Positions 1 through 8,849 of a stretch of DNA of 64,000 nt are shown here, in pieces (position 1 is the first letter of the stretch; each line of letters starts with the position of its first letter). A program made the translations under genes and the position numbers. Under the pieces are notes generated by a model that saw only the letters and a program-made list of their open reading frames with translations, had not been told where the DNA came from and searched no databases. The DNA is taken from contig NC_080671.1 of assembly GCF_030247195.1 (NCBI RefSeq), positions 207,910,045-207,974,044 of the forward strand. The letters run 5' to 3'. The stretch is from Topomyia yanbarensis (lineage: Eukaryota; Arthropoda; Insecta; Diptera; Culicidae).

Positions 1-766
1 TTCCGAGTCTGCATCAGATTCATCGTCGGAAGCAATATTATTCACATCTTCTTCCTCGCTTTGCAAATCAGTTTTGGAATCGTCTGCTGTTGAATTTGCT
101 CGAATGTCTTCCATTATTTCAGATTCTTTGAGACGATTGAAAACATGGGCATCCCGAGCAAACGGAAAGTCCATAATACCCCCATGGTCATGGGGCTTGA
201 CATGGGTGTTTGAAATGGGTTCAACCCATAAAAACACCATTACCATGGTCCGGTAGATCCCACATAAAACACCATATGTTGGTGTATTTATGCACGTAGA
301 AAAAATTAGCACATTTAAACCAAAAATATGTGTTATTGAATCCAATCATTTATTGTTTATCACTTTAACAAACAAACTTATTGGTTTGAAAATATTTTTT
401 TATTAGAACAGCAACAAATTTTTGCTTTCAATAAATACATTTTTAGTATCAATAATTTTCTTTTAATTTCAATAAAATTATTATTGAAAAACGGAACGAT
501 AATTTTGTTTTATTGAAACAATAAATAAATTTTATTGAATTCAATAAATAATTTTATTGTCTCCTGACCAATAATTTAATTTATTGAATTTAATGCATAA
601 TTTTATTGAACCTACAAATCTTTTTTCTGCGTGTGGGTTATTGAGACCATTTTATGGTGTCTTGATGGTTGGGAATTTTGGCACGGACCATGTTTAAGGT
701 CTTTTCAAGGGGCTGTGTGGTGTTTTAACCCATGAGTATTTGCTCGGGATATCGTCTTATAGCCAT
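1..766 (-). pseudogene. piggyBac-like transposase N-terminus, left copy (broken)
   Basis: Read on the minus strand, an ATG at 766-764 starts a frame beginning MAIRRY. The frame is cut by an inserted element (153-748) and resumes at 152 with AHVFNRLKESEIMEDIRANS and an acidic stretch rich in D, E and S, running off the window edge. It is the inverted partner of the fragment at 1929-2102. A short basic start followed by an acidic region resembles the N-terminus of piggyBac-like transposases, and the TTAA-flanked MITEs nearby fit that family. No catalytic domain is in view, so the family call is an inference. The piece is certainly non-functional, being interrupted and truncated by the window. 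Confidence 0.4.
153..748. mobile_element. 596-bp MITE inserted in the left palindrome arm
   Basis: The ends are inverted repeats, CCCGAGCAAA and TTTGCTCGGG. The uninterrupted sister arm near 1935 reads GGGCATATCGTC on the matching strand, whereas here GGGCAT precedes and ATATCGTC follows the insert. This gives exact boundaries and a 2-bp AT duplication. Sub-terminal stretches (CCATGGTC / GACCATTTTATGGTGTC) are also partly inverted. The interior holds AT-rich TTTATTGAA-type repeats and no coding frame. The superfamily is unclear. Confidence 0.7.
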
Positions 767-1112
767 TTCAATTCTTTGTTGCTTTTAGATCCTACGATTT
801 GAATAATTACGACAACTATAACACAAAAAATAGACAACAAAAATAGACAATAACGACAGAGTTAGGTTATGTTGTATCCAAATAATTGTCAAGTAGACCA
901 CAGTGGGTGAAATAAAAGTATTTACCCAAAAAAATATGACACACGTCATTATCGTATGCTATTTTTACATTTCTTATAAAAGAAATGTATAGAATTCGCT
1001 CAAACTTTTAAGATTTTTTTCTTATAAGAAAAGGTAAAAAGATAAATTCCTGCTAATATGAAGATGAACTCATCAAAATGTTTTTTTTTTCAGATAAATA
1101 TTAATGTATTAA

Positions 1113-1368
1113 CCCTCAAAAAGGCAACCGGGTCTCAGAGGCCCGGCACCTTACAATTTTTTTGTTACAAAAAAATGTGTATGCAGTATAAGCTTGGGCA
1201 TGGAAATGTTGATAAGTAGCTTTGAAATCTATAACAAAAATAAAGAATTGTGAAATTTTCATCTATGGAGTGATGCGCAGCTATGTTTGAATTTTTTACA
1301 TGCACAAAAAGGCAAGCCGGGCCTGGCAGGCCCGGTGTGCATGCAATATTTACTAGGAATACCACGGG
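1113..1368 (-). mobile_element. 256-bp TTAA-flanked MITE, copy 1
   Basis: It begins after TTAA (1109-1112) with CCCTCAAAAAGGCA and ends CCACGGG before TTTT (1369-1372), a probable decayed TTAA. It is the inverted copy of 3021-3276, and both are 256 bp. Sub-terminal GC-rich palindromes (GGGTCTCAGAGGCCC and GGGCCTGGCAGGCCC) lie near each end. The TTAA target and CCC/GGG termini fit a piggyBac-type non-autonomous element. It sits at the exact centre of the large palindrome. Confidence 0.7.
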
Positions 1369-1531
1369 TTTTATACATTAATATTTATCTGAAAAAAACA
1401 TTTTGATGAGTTCATCTTCATATTAGCAGGAATATTTTTCATGTTTTGATTGATTTTATCTTTTTACCTTTTCTTATAAGAAAAAAATCTTGAAAGTTTG
1501 AACGAATTCTTTACATTTCTTTTATAAGAAA

Positions 1532-1734
1532 CTAGCTGATACCCATCGCGCGTTGCTGCGACTTTCAACGAAATACGAGAAAAAGACAATTTGTTCCGAG
1601 GCGCCATCTGGCAGGTAGATAATTCCAAACCAATAGCACACAAACACGCTCCAGAACGAATGCGAGTCCATAAATCATATACGTTTGCGAGTCCATAAAT
1701 CATATACATACAAACATTGACTTTTATATAGATA
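1532..1734. mobile_element. About 200-bp unclassified insertion in the right palindrome arm
   Basis: The sister arm runs ATAAGAAATGTAAAAATAGC without a break. Here the sequence between AAGAAA and ATGTAAAA is an insert beginning CTAGCTGATACCCATCGCG. It contains a short direct repeat, GCGAGTCCATAAATCATATAC, twice with small variation (about 1668-1706). No terminal inverted repeats or clear target duplication are visible, so I do not assign a family. Confidence 0.5.
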
Positions 1735-1928
1735 CATGTAAAAATAGCATACGATAATGACGTGTGAAATATTTTTTGGGTAAATACTTTTATTCCACCC
1801 ACTGTGGTCTACTTGACAATTATTTGGATACAACTTAACCTAACTCTGTCGTTATTGTCTATTTTTGTTGTCTATTCTTTGTGTTATAGTTGTCGTAATT
1901 ATTCAAATTGTAGGTTCTAAAAATTTAA

Positions 1929-2102
1929 ATGGCTATAAGACGATATGCCCATGTTTTCAATCGTCTCAAAGAATCTGAAATAATGGAAGAAATTCGAGCA
2001 AATTCAACAGCAGACGATTTCGAAACTGATTTGCAAAGCGAGGAAGAAGATGTGAATGATATTGCTTCCGACGATGAATCTAATGCAGAAAAATATGAAT
2101 AA
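1929..2102 (+). pseudogene. piggyBac-like transposase N-terminus, right copy (57 codons)
   Basis: ATG at 1929 opens a 57-codon frame that stops at 2100-2102. It starts MAIRRYAHVFNRLKESEIM and is followed by an acidic D/E/S-rich tail. It matches the left fragment (766 to 1, minus strand) but lacks the 596-bp insert. Downstream of the stop the sequence passes into unrelated repeat, so the catalytic part is absent. It is shorter than any complete transposase and is best read as a truncated relic; piggyBac assignment rests on the acidic N-terminus and the TTAA context. Confidence 0.45.
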
Positions 2103-2259
2103 CCGGAGTGGTTATGCATCAGAAGAAATTAATAGCAACCCTGAAACATTTATTGGTCGTGTTTAAACGAAATGGAGCTCAGAACCAATCGACAGTCGAC
2201 GTGATCTTCCGTGTACTCACCTTTTTGAACAAAATTTGACCTTTTTACACCCATCGCCT

Positions 2260-2943
2260 TATACGCTGAAATCGAGATTTGCTGCGTATTCGTACTCATT
2301 ATCCTGTAATTCCGGAACCGAAAGTCGGATCAATTAGAAATTCAACAGCAGCCAATGAGAATGCTGTACCTTTCATTTGAAACCAAGTTTATAAAAATCG
2401 GTAAAGAATTCGCTGAGAAATAGGTATGACATTATCTTAGGATCCTGGTAAGTTTCCCCGGGGCATCAAAAACCGGCATAGCTGGCCAATGTGGTCCAAG
2501 TGCCTTCGGTGGGTCATTAATGATCTAGACATGCAAAGCCAAGTAATGTTGCACATATTTTAATATATATTGCATCATTTGGACATCATGGTGGTATCAG
2601 TTTCTATGAAATTTGCTGTGTGATTGTACTCTTCAACACGTAACTCCAGAACCGAAAGTCGGAACAATAAAAAAATCAATAGCGACCGATGGGAAGGCTG
2701 CACCTTTCATTTGAGACTAAATTTGTACAAATCGGTCCAGCCACCTCAGAGAAAAATCGGTGAGATTGTTTGCCATATACATACATTCATACATACACAC
2801 ACAAACACACACACATACAGACATTTTACGATCTCGACGAACTGAGTCGAATGGTATAAGAGATTTGGCCCTGCAGGTCTCGGTTAAAAAGTCGAAATTT
2901 CGACCGATTGCATAACCTTTCTATATGAGAACGGCAAAAAGGA
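2260..2943 (-). repeat. Family T dispersed repeat, copy A (microsatellite unoccupied)
   Basis: In its own orientation (minus strand) it starts TTTTTGCCGTTCTCATATAG, passes the motifs TCGACTCAGTTCGTCGAGATC and a CA/CATA-rich microsatellite (about 2773-2822), then runs into units with CAGAACCGAAAGTCGG and CCTTTCATTTGA. The same order is found in all copies in the window. The microsatellite is uninterrupted here. No coding frame is evident. Confidence 0.75.
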
Positions 2944-3020
2944 GCATGAATTTAGACGGGCCTGAGAGGCCCGGCTTGCCCTTTAATGTTAGGATTTTAG
3001 CTTGCCTTCACAAGGGTTAA

Positions 3021-3276
3021 ACTCGTGGTATTCCTAGTAAATATTGCATGCACACCGGGCCTGCCAGGCCCGGCTTGCCTTTTTGTGCATGTAAAAAATT
3101 CAAACATAGCTGCGCATCACTCCATAGATGAAAATTTCACAATTCTTTATTTTTGTTATAGATCTCAAAGCTACTTATCAAAATTCCCATGCCCAAGCTT
3201 ATACTGTATACACCTTTTTTGCAACTAAAAAATTGCAACGTGCCGGGCCTCCGAGACCCGCTTGCCTTTTTGAGGG
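3021..3276 (+). mobile_element. 256-bp TTAA-flanked MITE, copy 2
   Basis: It is flanked by TTAA at 3017-3020 and 3277-3280, starts ACTCGTGGTATTCC and ends TTTTTGAGGG. It is 256 bp, the same as the inverted copy at 1113-1368, and almost identical in sequence. Both TTAA duplications are intact here, which supports a piggyBac-type mechanism better than copy 1 alone. Confidence 0.75.
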
Positions 3277-3280
3277 TTAA

Positions 3281-3616
3281 TTAGTTACTTTAAGTAGCGT
3301 TAAGTACCATAAAGTACATTAAGTACCACTATTAAAAAGTAGTTTTAATTACATTAATTGATTACTTTAATTACATTTAAAACTTTAATTACATTGAAAA
3401 CGTATTTTCAATATTGCGCACTCAAACCTGCTGGTTCTGGCCCCTCAATTTTTTTCCGGTAATTGTCTAGGTTGGAGACTTTATTAGTAATAGAGGTCCA
3501 ATTTTAATGAGGCCAAACGGGTGTATATTAAGGGGGTCTTCTACTCGCGAGGCCTAAAATTGAGCTCTTTTTTGGGAATAAATTGTAAAGCATCTACTCA
3601 ATGGGTCTAGAAACTT
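3281..3616. other. Spacer with TTAAGTAC/ACTTTAATTACATT-type short repeats
   Basis: The stretch 3285-3390 is a degenerate run of AGTAC-AT-TAAGTAC and TTTAATTACATT words. The rest is unremarkable AT-rich sequence. No gene is seen. Confidence 0.5.
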
Positions 3617-4784
3617 TTTGACTTTCTCATATAAAGAAAGGCTATGCAATCACTGTAAAAATCGACTTTTTAACCGAGGCCCGGAGGGCCGAGTGTCATA
3701 CACCATTCGATTCAGTTCGTCGAGATCGGCAAATGTCTGTGTGTGTATGTGTGTGTGTGTGTCATTTAAACTCACACAATTTTCTCAGAGATGGCTGAAC
3801 CGATTTTCGCAAACTTAGTTTCATCTTAAAGGTATAACGCTCCCATAAGCTGCTATTGAATTTTTAGTTGATCCGACTTCCGGTTCCGGAGTTACAGGTT
3901 GAAGAGTGCGGTCACACAGCAAATTCCCATATAAACTGGTGCCACCATGATGTTCAAATGGTGTAAAACATATTAAAATTGATGTAATGTTAATCTAGTT
4001 TGCGGGTCTGGAGCACTAATGATCAATCAAAACAGCTTTGACCACATTGGCCACCTATGACGGTTCATGACGCCCCGGGAACCCGCCAAGTTTCTAAGCT
4101 AATATCACACCCATTCCACAACGAATTCTCTACCGATTTTTACAAACTTGATTTCAAATGAAAGATACAGTAATACCATTGACTGCTGCTGAATTTCATT
4201 CGGTTCTGACTCTTGCTTCCGGAGTTACAGGGGTGTTAGTAAGGATACACTGGAATTTCCCATATAAATCGGTACAATCGTAATACCTCAGAGGCTAAAA
4301 ACTATTGAAATGGTCACCAAATTACTTCTAATCGCAGATCTAGATCACTGATTGCCAATCAAACATTCTTTGAATATATTGTCCACTATCGACGATTTCG
4401 GAAGTCCGGAATTCCGGGCATATTCCACAATTAAAGTCACATCGGTTCTTCGGTGATGACTGAACCGATTTTCTCAAACCAAGTCTCAAATGGAAGGCAA
4501 AATATGCAGTTGAGTATTGCGTCGCCGCCCCTCTCCCCCCCCCTTGCCCTTACACCACCCTCCTTCATCACTCCCCTCCCCTTGGACCACCCTCACGCCC
4601 GCATTTCCTTCATCTACCCCGTATACCGAAATAAGATGAAGGATTTCTGACGCATCCTCCACTCCCACTCTACTAACCCCCCATTCCCTCCACTTTCAAA
4701 CCCATTCCACCAACATTTCAAAATATAATCACATGAAGATAACATTGAACTCATGCTGATTAAGCTAATTAAATATTATTCTTT
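3617..4784 (+). repeat. Family T dispersed repeat, copy B (microsatellite unoccupied)
   Basis: It starts TTTTTGACTTTCTCATATAA, then CGAGGCCCGGAGGGCCGAGTG (3677-3697), TTCAGTTCGTCGAGATCGG and a GT/ATGT microsatellite (3733-3763). Three sub-units about 335 bp apart follow, each with a version of GGCTGAACCGATTTTC and CAAATGAAAGG (near 3790, 4127 and 4460). A strongly pyrimidine-rich tract (4520-4710) follows. Copy C begins directly at 4785, so B and C are in tandem. Confidence 0.75.
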
Positions 4785-4947
4785 TGCCTTTCTCATATAG
4801 GAAGGTTATGCAAATGCTCCAAAAACCGACTTTCTAACCGAGGCCCGGAGGGCCGAGTCTCATATAACATTCGACTCAGTTTGCCGGGATCGCGAAATAT
4901 CTGTGTGTATGTATGTGTATATGTGTGTATGTATGTATGTATGTATG
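4785..4947 (+). repeat. Family T copy C, first half, ending in the microsatellite
   Basis: It starts TTTTGCCTTTCTCATATAGG, contains GAGGCCCGGAGGGCCGAGTC and reaches a TATG microsatellite (4903-4947) that stops at the poly(T) run of the Waldo-like element. The rest of the same repeat resumes at 10577 after the element. Confidence 0.8.
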
Positions 4948-4978
<31 letters not shown>

Positions 4979-5204
4979 TGGAGAAGACCTTTATGTCCTA
5001 GCCCAGTACACGTGCTAACGGTAGGGTCCAATCTACCACACGGGGTGCACTGGGGGCGTGTCGGACTCGAATGGTGACCAGCCATTAATACCGACTAAAC
5101 TCCATTGGGCTCCGCCATCATTCCTCCCAGGAACTACCTCTTGGTATTACTTCTGGGGGGATGGCTGTACTAAGTGTACTCATTCACTCTCACTCGCGCG
5201 ATCA

Positions 5205-5630
5205 TACATCCTGTATGAGGCTTACTTGGGTGCTCTCTCAATCACACTTTGATTCGCTCTCAAACACTCCCACATGAGGCTGACTTTTGTGCTCACCTTT
5301 TACGTTCCATGCGAGGCTGACTTGTGTGCTCACCTTACTCATTCCTTGCTAGGCTTACTTTTGTGCTCGCCCTACCCATACATGTGAGGCTGACTTGGGT
5401 GCTCACCCTATCACCTGATTCACTCTCAATCGTGCCACTCTATTGTACCTTTGTCACTCCCTCTGGCATCCCATGTGGGACATTTTTCTTAGGCCCCACT
5501 TCTGACATACCATGCGAGGCTGACTTTTGTGCTCACCTTTTTCATTCCTTGCTTGCTACCAACCTGTGAGGCTGACTTTTATGCTCACCCTTAACATGCA
5601 GTGTGAGACTGACTTGGATGCTCACCCTTT
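5205..5630 (-). repeat. 3' UTR tandem motif array of Waldo-1
   Basis: A core close to GAGGCTGACTTTTGTGCTCACC (plus-strand reading) appears about eight times, starting near 5217, 5275, 5311, 5350, 5387, 5515, 5568 and 5605, with spacings from about 36 to 128 bp and changes of a few bases between copies. It lies downstream of the ORF2 stop, within the 3' UTR. The related elements Waldo-2 and Waldo-3 have a different repeated motif in the same place. Confidence 0.75.
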
Positions 5631-5873
5631 CACTCCTCTGCCACGCCATGAGGCATCGATAGCTTAGTTCCAACATACTACGCTACGACCCTCCCGTCTT
5701 GGCATGAGGCAGTCCACTTATACGCCTATACACTCACTCTTCTGTCTTGCTTCGGGGTGGCTGGGTTTACCCCTTACGCGGTTGCCATTCGCTGCGCCAA
5801 CCTACCTCGGCATGAACAGACCATTCACTCTCTTATTTTGCGCTTGGCCTTTTTCGCTCCAGCTAACCAATCA

Positions 5874-8849
5874 CTAGTTAGCCGTGCCCGCCGTCTGTTG
5901 CTCGGTTCGCCAGATTACCTGTAGCCTACTGGCAATCTGGATGGTAGCAGCCGAGACTGCGTTCCACTTCTCCACCGTTTGACACATCCGCTGGATAAGG
6001 GTATCCGGGGTTGTGTCCCAGCCACAGACGTCAAGCATTGCTCTTCTTTCGACGTCGAACCGATGACATACGAACAGTATGTGTTCGGCAGTTTCATCTA
6101 CACCTGGGCAGTCCGGGCAGACTGGGACCTCCGCGTGCCCGAACCTGTGGAGGTACTGACGGAAACAGCCATGGCCTGACAGGAATTGTGTCAGGTGGAA
6201 GTGAACTTCCCCATGGGGTCTTCCCACCCAGCTCGATATGCTAGGTATCAGCCGGTGGGTCCACCTACCTTTCGAGGAGTTGTCCCACTCACGCTGCCAT
6301 CTGACGACCGAGGTCACCCTGGTGCGCTCGCGGGCTCCCCTATTTCCACGTAGCTCAAAGCACTCCTCATCTTCCCGAATGACCAGCCCGACTGGCATCA
6401 TGCTCGCTATCACGCAGGATGCATCGTGTGATACCGTGCGGTAGGCAGATATCACTCTGAGGCACATCACGCGGTAGGTGCTCTCCAGTTTCTGTAGGTA
6501 ACTGGTTACCCTCAGTGCTCTTGACCATGACGGGCCGCCGTACCTGAGGATAGATACGGCAACGCCTGCCAGTAACCTACGTCTACTGGCGCACACCTTT
6601 GAGCTGTTGGACATCATTCTCGATAGTGCCGCAGCAGCAGTCGACGCTCTCTTGCACGTATAGTCGACATGGCTGCCGAAGGTCAGCTTGTCGTCTATAA
6701 TGACTCCGAGAGACTTCAGACTTCGCTGTGAAGTGATCGCGACTTCTCCCACATGGATAACTGCATGTTGTGCCGACTTGCGGTTGTTGACGATAACTAC
6801 CTCCGTCTTATGATGAGCGAGCTCCAGGCCTCTCGCGCTCATCCATTCCTCCACCGTGCTAATCGCGTGTTCTGCGGTTAGTTCTACCTCAGGAATTGAC
6901 TCCCCGTAGACCTCCAAGGTTACGTCGTCGGCAAAGCCGACGATCTTGACCCCAGGAGGGAACTTCAGTCTCAGAACCCCGTCATACATGAGGTTCCATA
7001 GCACCGGGCCTAGGATCGAGCCCTGCGGGACTCCGGCGGTAATCGGAACCCTTTTCTGACCGGCATCGGTCTCGTATAGCAGTACGCGGTTTTGGAAGTA
7101 ACTTTCCAGGATCCGGTACAGACCCACCGGTAGGCTAAGCCGGTGTAACGAGAGCGCGATGGCATCCCAGCTTGCGCTGTTGAATGCATTCTTCACGTCA
7201 AGTGTCACTAACGCACAGTATCGAATACCTCGCCTTTTTCGTTGGATCGCTATCTCGGCAGTATTTATCACTGAGTTGAGAGCGTCCACTGTGGACTTAC
7301 CCTTCCGAAAGCCAAACTGGTTGCTTGACAGACCGTCCGTACCTTCCGCGTACGGGGTGAGCCTGTTGAGGATGATCCTCTCAAGCAGTTTGCCAGTCGT
7401 GTCTATCAGACAGATTGGTCTGTACGCCGATGGGTCGCCTGGCGGCTTCCCGGGCTTCGGCAACAGCACCAGTTTCTGCCTTTTCCATCTATCGGGGAAA
7501 CGGCACTCGTCAAGGCATCTCTGCATAGCTAGCCTGAACATGTTCGGGTTCGCTATGATCGCTGCCTTGAGAGCGTTGTTCGGGACTCCATCCGGCCCTG
7601 GAGCTTTGTTCATTGCTAGGGATTTAGCCACTGCGAGTAGTTCTTCGTTCGTCACTGGAGCCACCATTTCGACCGTGCCCGCACTGTCTCGTAGTGCAGG
7701 TGGCCAGGGGCTTGTGGCTCGAGACGGGAAGAGTACTTCGATAATCGTTGCCAACCGGTCCGGAGACCGTTCTGGTGGTGAGGAGCCCCCTTTGGTCTTG
7801 GCCATCACAATCCGGTAGGCGTCACCCCACGGATTCGCGTTGGCACTCTCACACAGGTTGTCGAAACACGCTCTCTTGCTGCTTTTAATAGCCTTGTTAA
7901 GGGCTAATTTCGCAGCTCGAAACACTTCACGGCGGTTCTCTCTTGCATCCTCGGTGCGAGCTCTTTGCATCCTACGTCTAGCTCTGAGGCAGGCTGACCG
8001 TAGAGCTGCAATCTCGGCACTCCACCAGTATACCGGGCATCTACCGTTTCTTGGCAGTGTTTTTCTCGGCATAGTGGCGTCGCACGCGCGTGATAGAACA
8101 GCTACCAGCGCATCCCCGCTTAGACTGTCGGTGTTGGCCTCCAGTCCCAGGGCCGCGGTGAAAGCTTCGCTGTCGAAGTGATTGGACTTCCACCCGCTTA
8201 CCTGACAGGGATCTCCCGCCCTCGGATGCTGCACACCATAGTTGATCTTAAAGCGGATTGCTAAATGATCACTATGGGTGTAGCCTTCGTCTACCCTCCA
8301 TTCCATGCCTGGAGCCAGACTCGGGCTGGCAAAGGTCAAATCAATCCACGCCTCCACTCCGTTTCTACGGAATGTACTAGCGGAGCCATCATTAGCTAGC
8401 ACAGTATCGAGTTTCGCAAACGCTTCCATTAGCGCTTGACCCCTGCTATTTGTACAGCGGCTGCCCCACTCCACTGCCCAAGCGTTGAAGTCTCCCGCTA
8501 TTACTACCGGTTTCCGGCCCACGAGGTCCGACGAGAGCCTGTCGATCATCTGGTAGAACTGTTCTATTGGCCACCTTGGTGGGGCGTAGCAGCTGCAATA
8601 GAACACACCATTGATCTTGGCAATCGCCACACCCTCGGCGGAGGGGTGTATTACCTCTTGAACCGGGAACCTTCCCGTTGTACAGATTGCCACCATTCCA
8701 GACCCGTCCGACACCCAATTGCCGTTGCCGGCAGGGATGCTGTACGGGTCTGATAAGAGGGCGACATCTGTCCTCGACTCCGAGACCGACTGCCACAGCA
8801 GCTGTTGGGCTGCTGCACAATGGTTAAGATTTAGCTGTGTGACTCTCAC
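5874..8849 (-). CDS. Waldo-1 ORF2: endonuclease-reverse transcriptase
   Basis: About 991 residues encode the enzyme for target-primed reverse transcription. An APE-type endonuclease comes first (QLNLNHC near residue 5, GDFNAW near 119, SDH near 193), with catalytic residues present. The reverse transcriptase follows, with LDVKNAFN (motif A, about 551), GVPQGSILGP (motif B, about 606) and FADD (motif C, about 640). A C-terminal CCHC cluster lies near 923 (CPDC, then H and C in AEHILFVC). No RNase H follows, as usual for R1-type elements. The frame opens just after a TAA and has no ATG near its start; the first aligned codon is GTG, overlapping the TGA of ORF1, whereas Waldo-2 has ATG there. 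Translation would need reinitiation or a frameshift, or the start is mutated. No other stop is seen. Confidence 0.9.
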   Translation of the reverse strand: MRVTQLNLNHCAAAQQLLWQSVSESRTDVALLSDPYSIPAGNGNWVSDGSGMVAICTTGRFPVQEVIHPSAEGVAIAKINGVFYCSCYAPPRWPIEQFYQMIDRLSSDLVGRKPVVIAGDFNAWAVEWGSRCTNSRGQALMEAFAKLDTVLANDGSASTFRRNGVEAWIDLTFASPSLAPGMEWRVDEGYTHSDHLAIRFKINYGVQHPRAGDPCQVSGWKSNHFDSEAFTAALGLEANTDSLSGDALVAVLSRACDATMPRKTLPRNGRCPVYWWSAEIAALRSACLRARRRMQRARTEDARENRREVFRAAKLALNKAIKSSKRACFDNLCESANANPWGDAYRIVMAKTKGGSSPPERSPDRLATIIEVLFPSRATSPWPPALRDSAGTVEMVAPVTNEELLAVAKSLAMNKAPGPDGVPNNALKAAIIANPNMFRLAMQRCLDECRFPDRWKRQKLVLLPKPGKPPGDPSAYRPICLIDTTGKLLERIILNRLTPYAEGTDGLSSNQFGFRKGKSTVDALNSVINTAEIAIQRKRRGIRYCALVTLDVKNAFNSASWDAIALSLHRLSLPVGLYRILESYFQNRVLLYETDAGQKRVPITAGVPQGSILGPVLWNLMYDGVLRLKFPPGVKIVGFADDVTLEVYGESIPEVELTAEHAISTVEEWMSARGLELAHHKTEVVIVNNRKSAQHAVIHVGEVAITSQRSLKSLGVIIDDKLTFGSHVDYTCKRASTAAAALSRMMSNSSKVCASRRRLLAGVAVSILRYGGPSWSRALRVTSYLQKLESTYRVMCLRVISAYRTVSHDASCVIASMMPVGLVIREDEECFELRGNRGARERTRVTSVVRWQREWDNSSKGRWTHRLIPSISSWVGRPHGEVHFHLTQFLSGHGCFRQYLHRFGHAEVPVCPDCPGVDETAEHILFVCHRFDVERRAMLDVCGWDTTPDTLIQRMCQTVEKWNAVSAATIQIASRLQVIWRTEQQTAGTAN

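Larger units (their letters stand above)
751..1935. repeat. Large inverted repeat (palindrome arms 751-1112 and 1369-1935)
   Basis: The left arm, from the minus-strand ATG at 766 to TTAATGTATTAA at 1112, is the reverse complement of the right arm, from about 1369 to the ATG at 1929. Landmarks shared in opposite orientation include CAGATAAATATTAATGTA, CTTATAAGAAAAGGTAAAAA, TAGCATACGATAATGACG and CAGAGTTAGGTTATGTTG. The right arm carries an extra 200-bp insert and the centre carries a 256-bp MITE. The arms look like the 5' untranslated region of a piggyBac-like element present twice, head to head. Similarity continues beyond the ATGs into the coding fragments. Confidence 0.85.

Noticed and set aside
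1165..1365. 66-codon frame repeated at 3025-3228
   Set aside because: It is shared by the two copies only because they are the same 256-bp MITE. It extends across element boundaries in both cases and has no coding features.
1532..1734. Helitron ends
   Set aside because: The insert lies near an A-T junction, but the expected TC start and CTRR end with hairpin are not visible.
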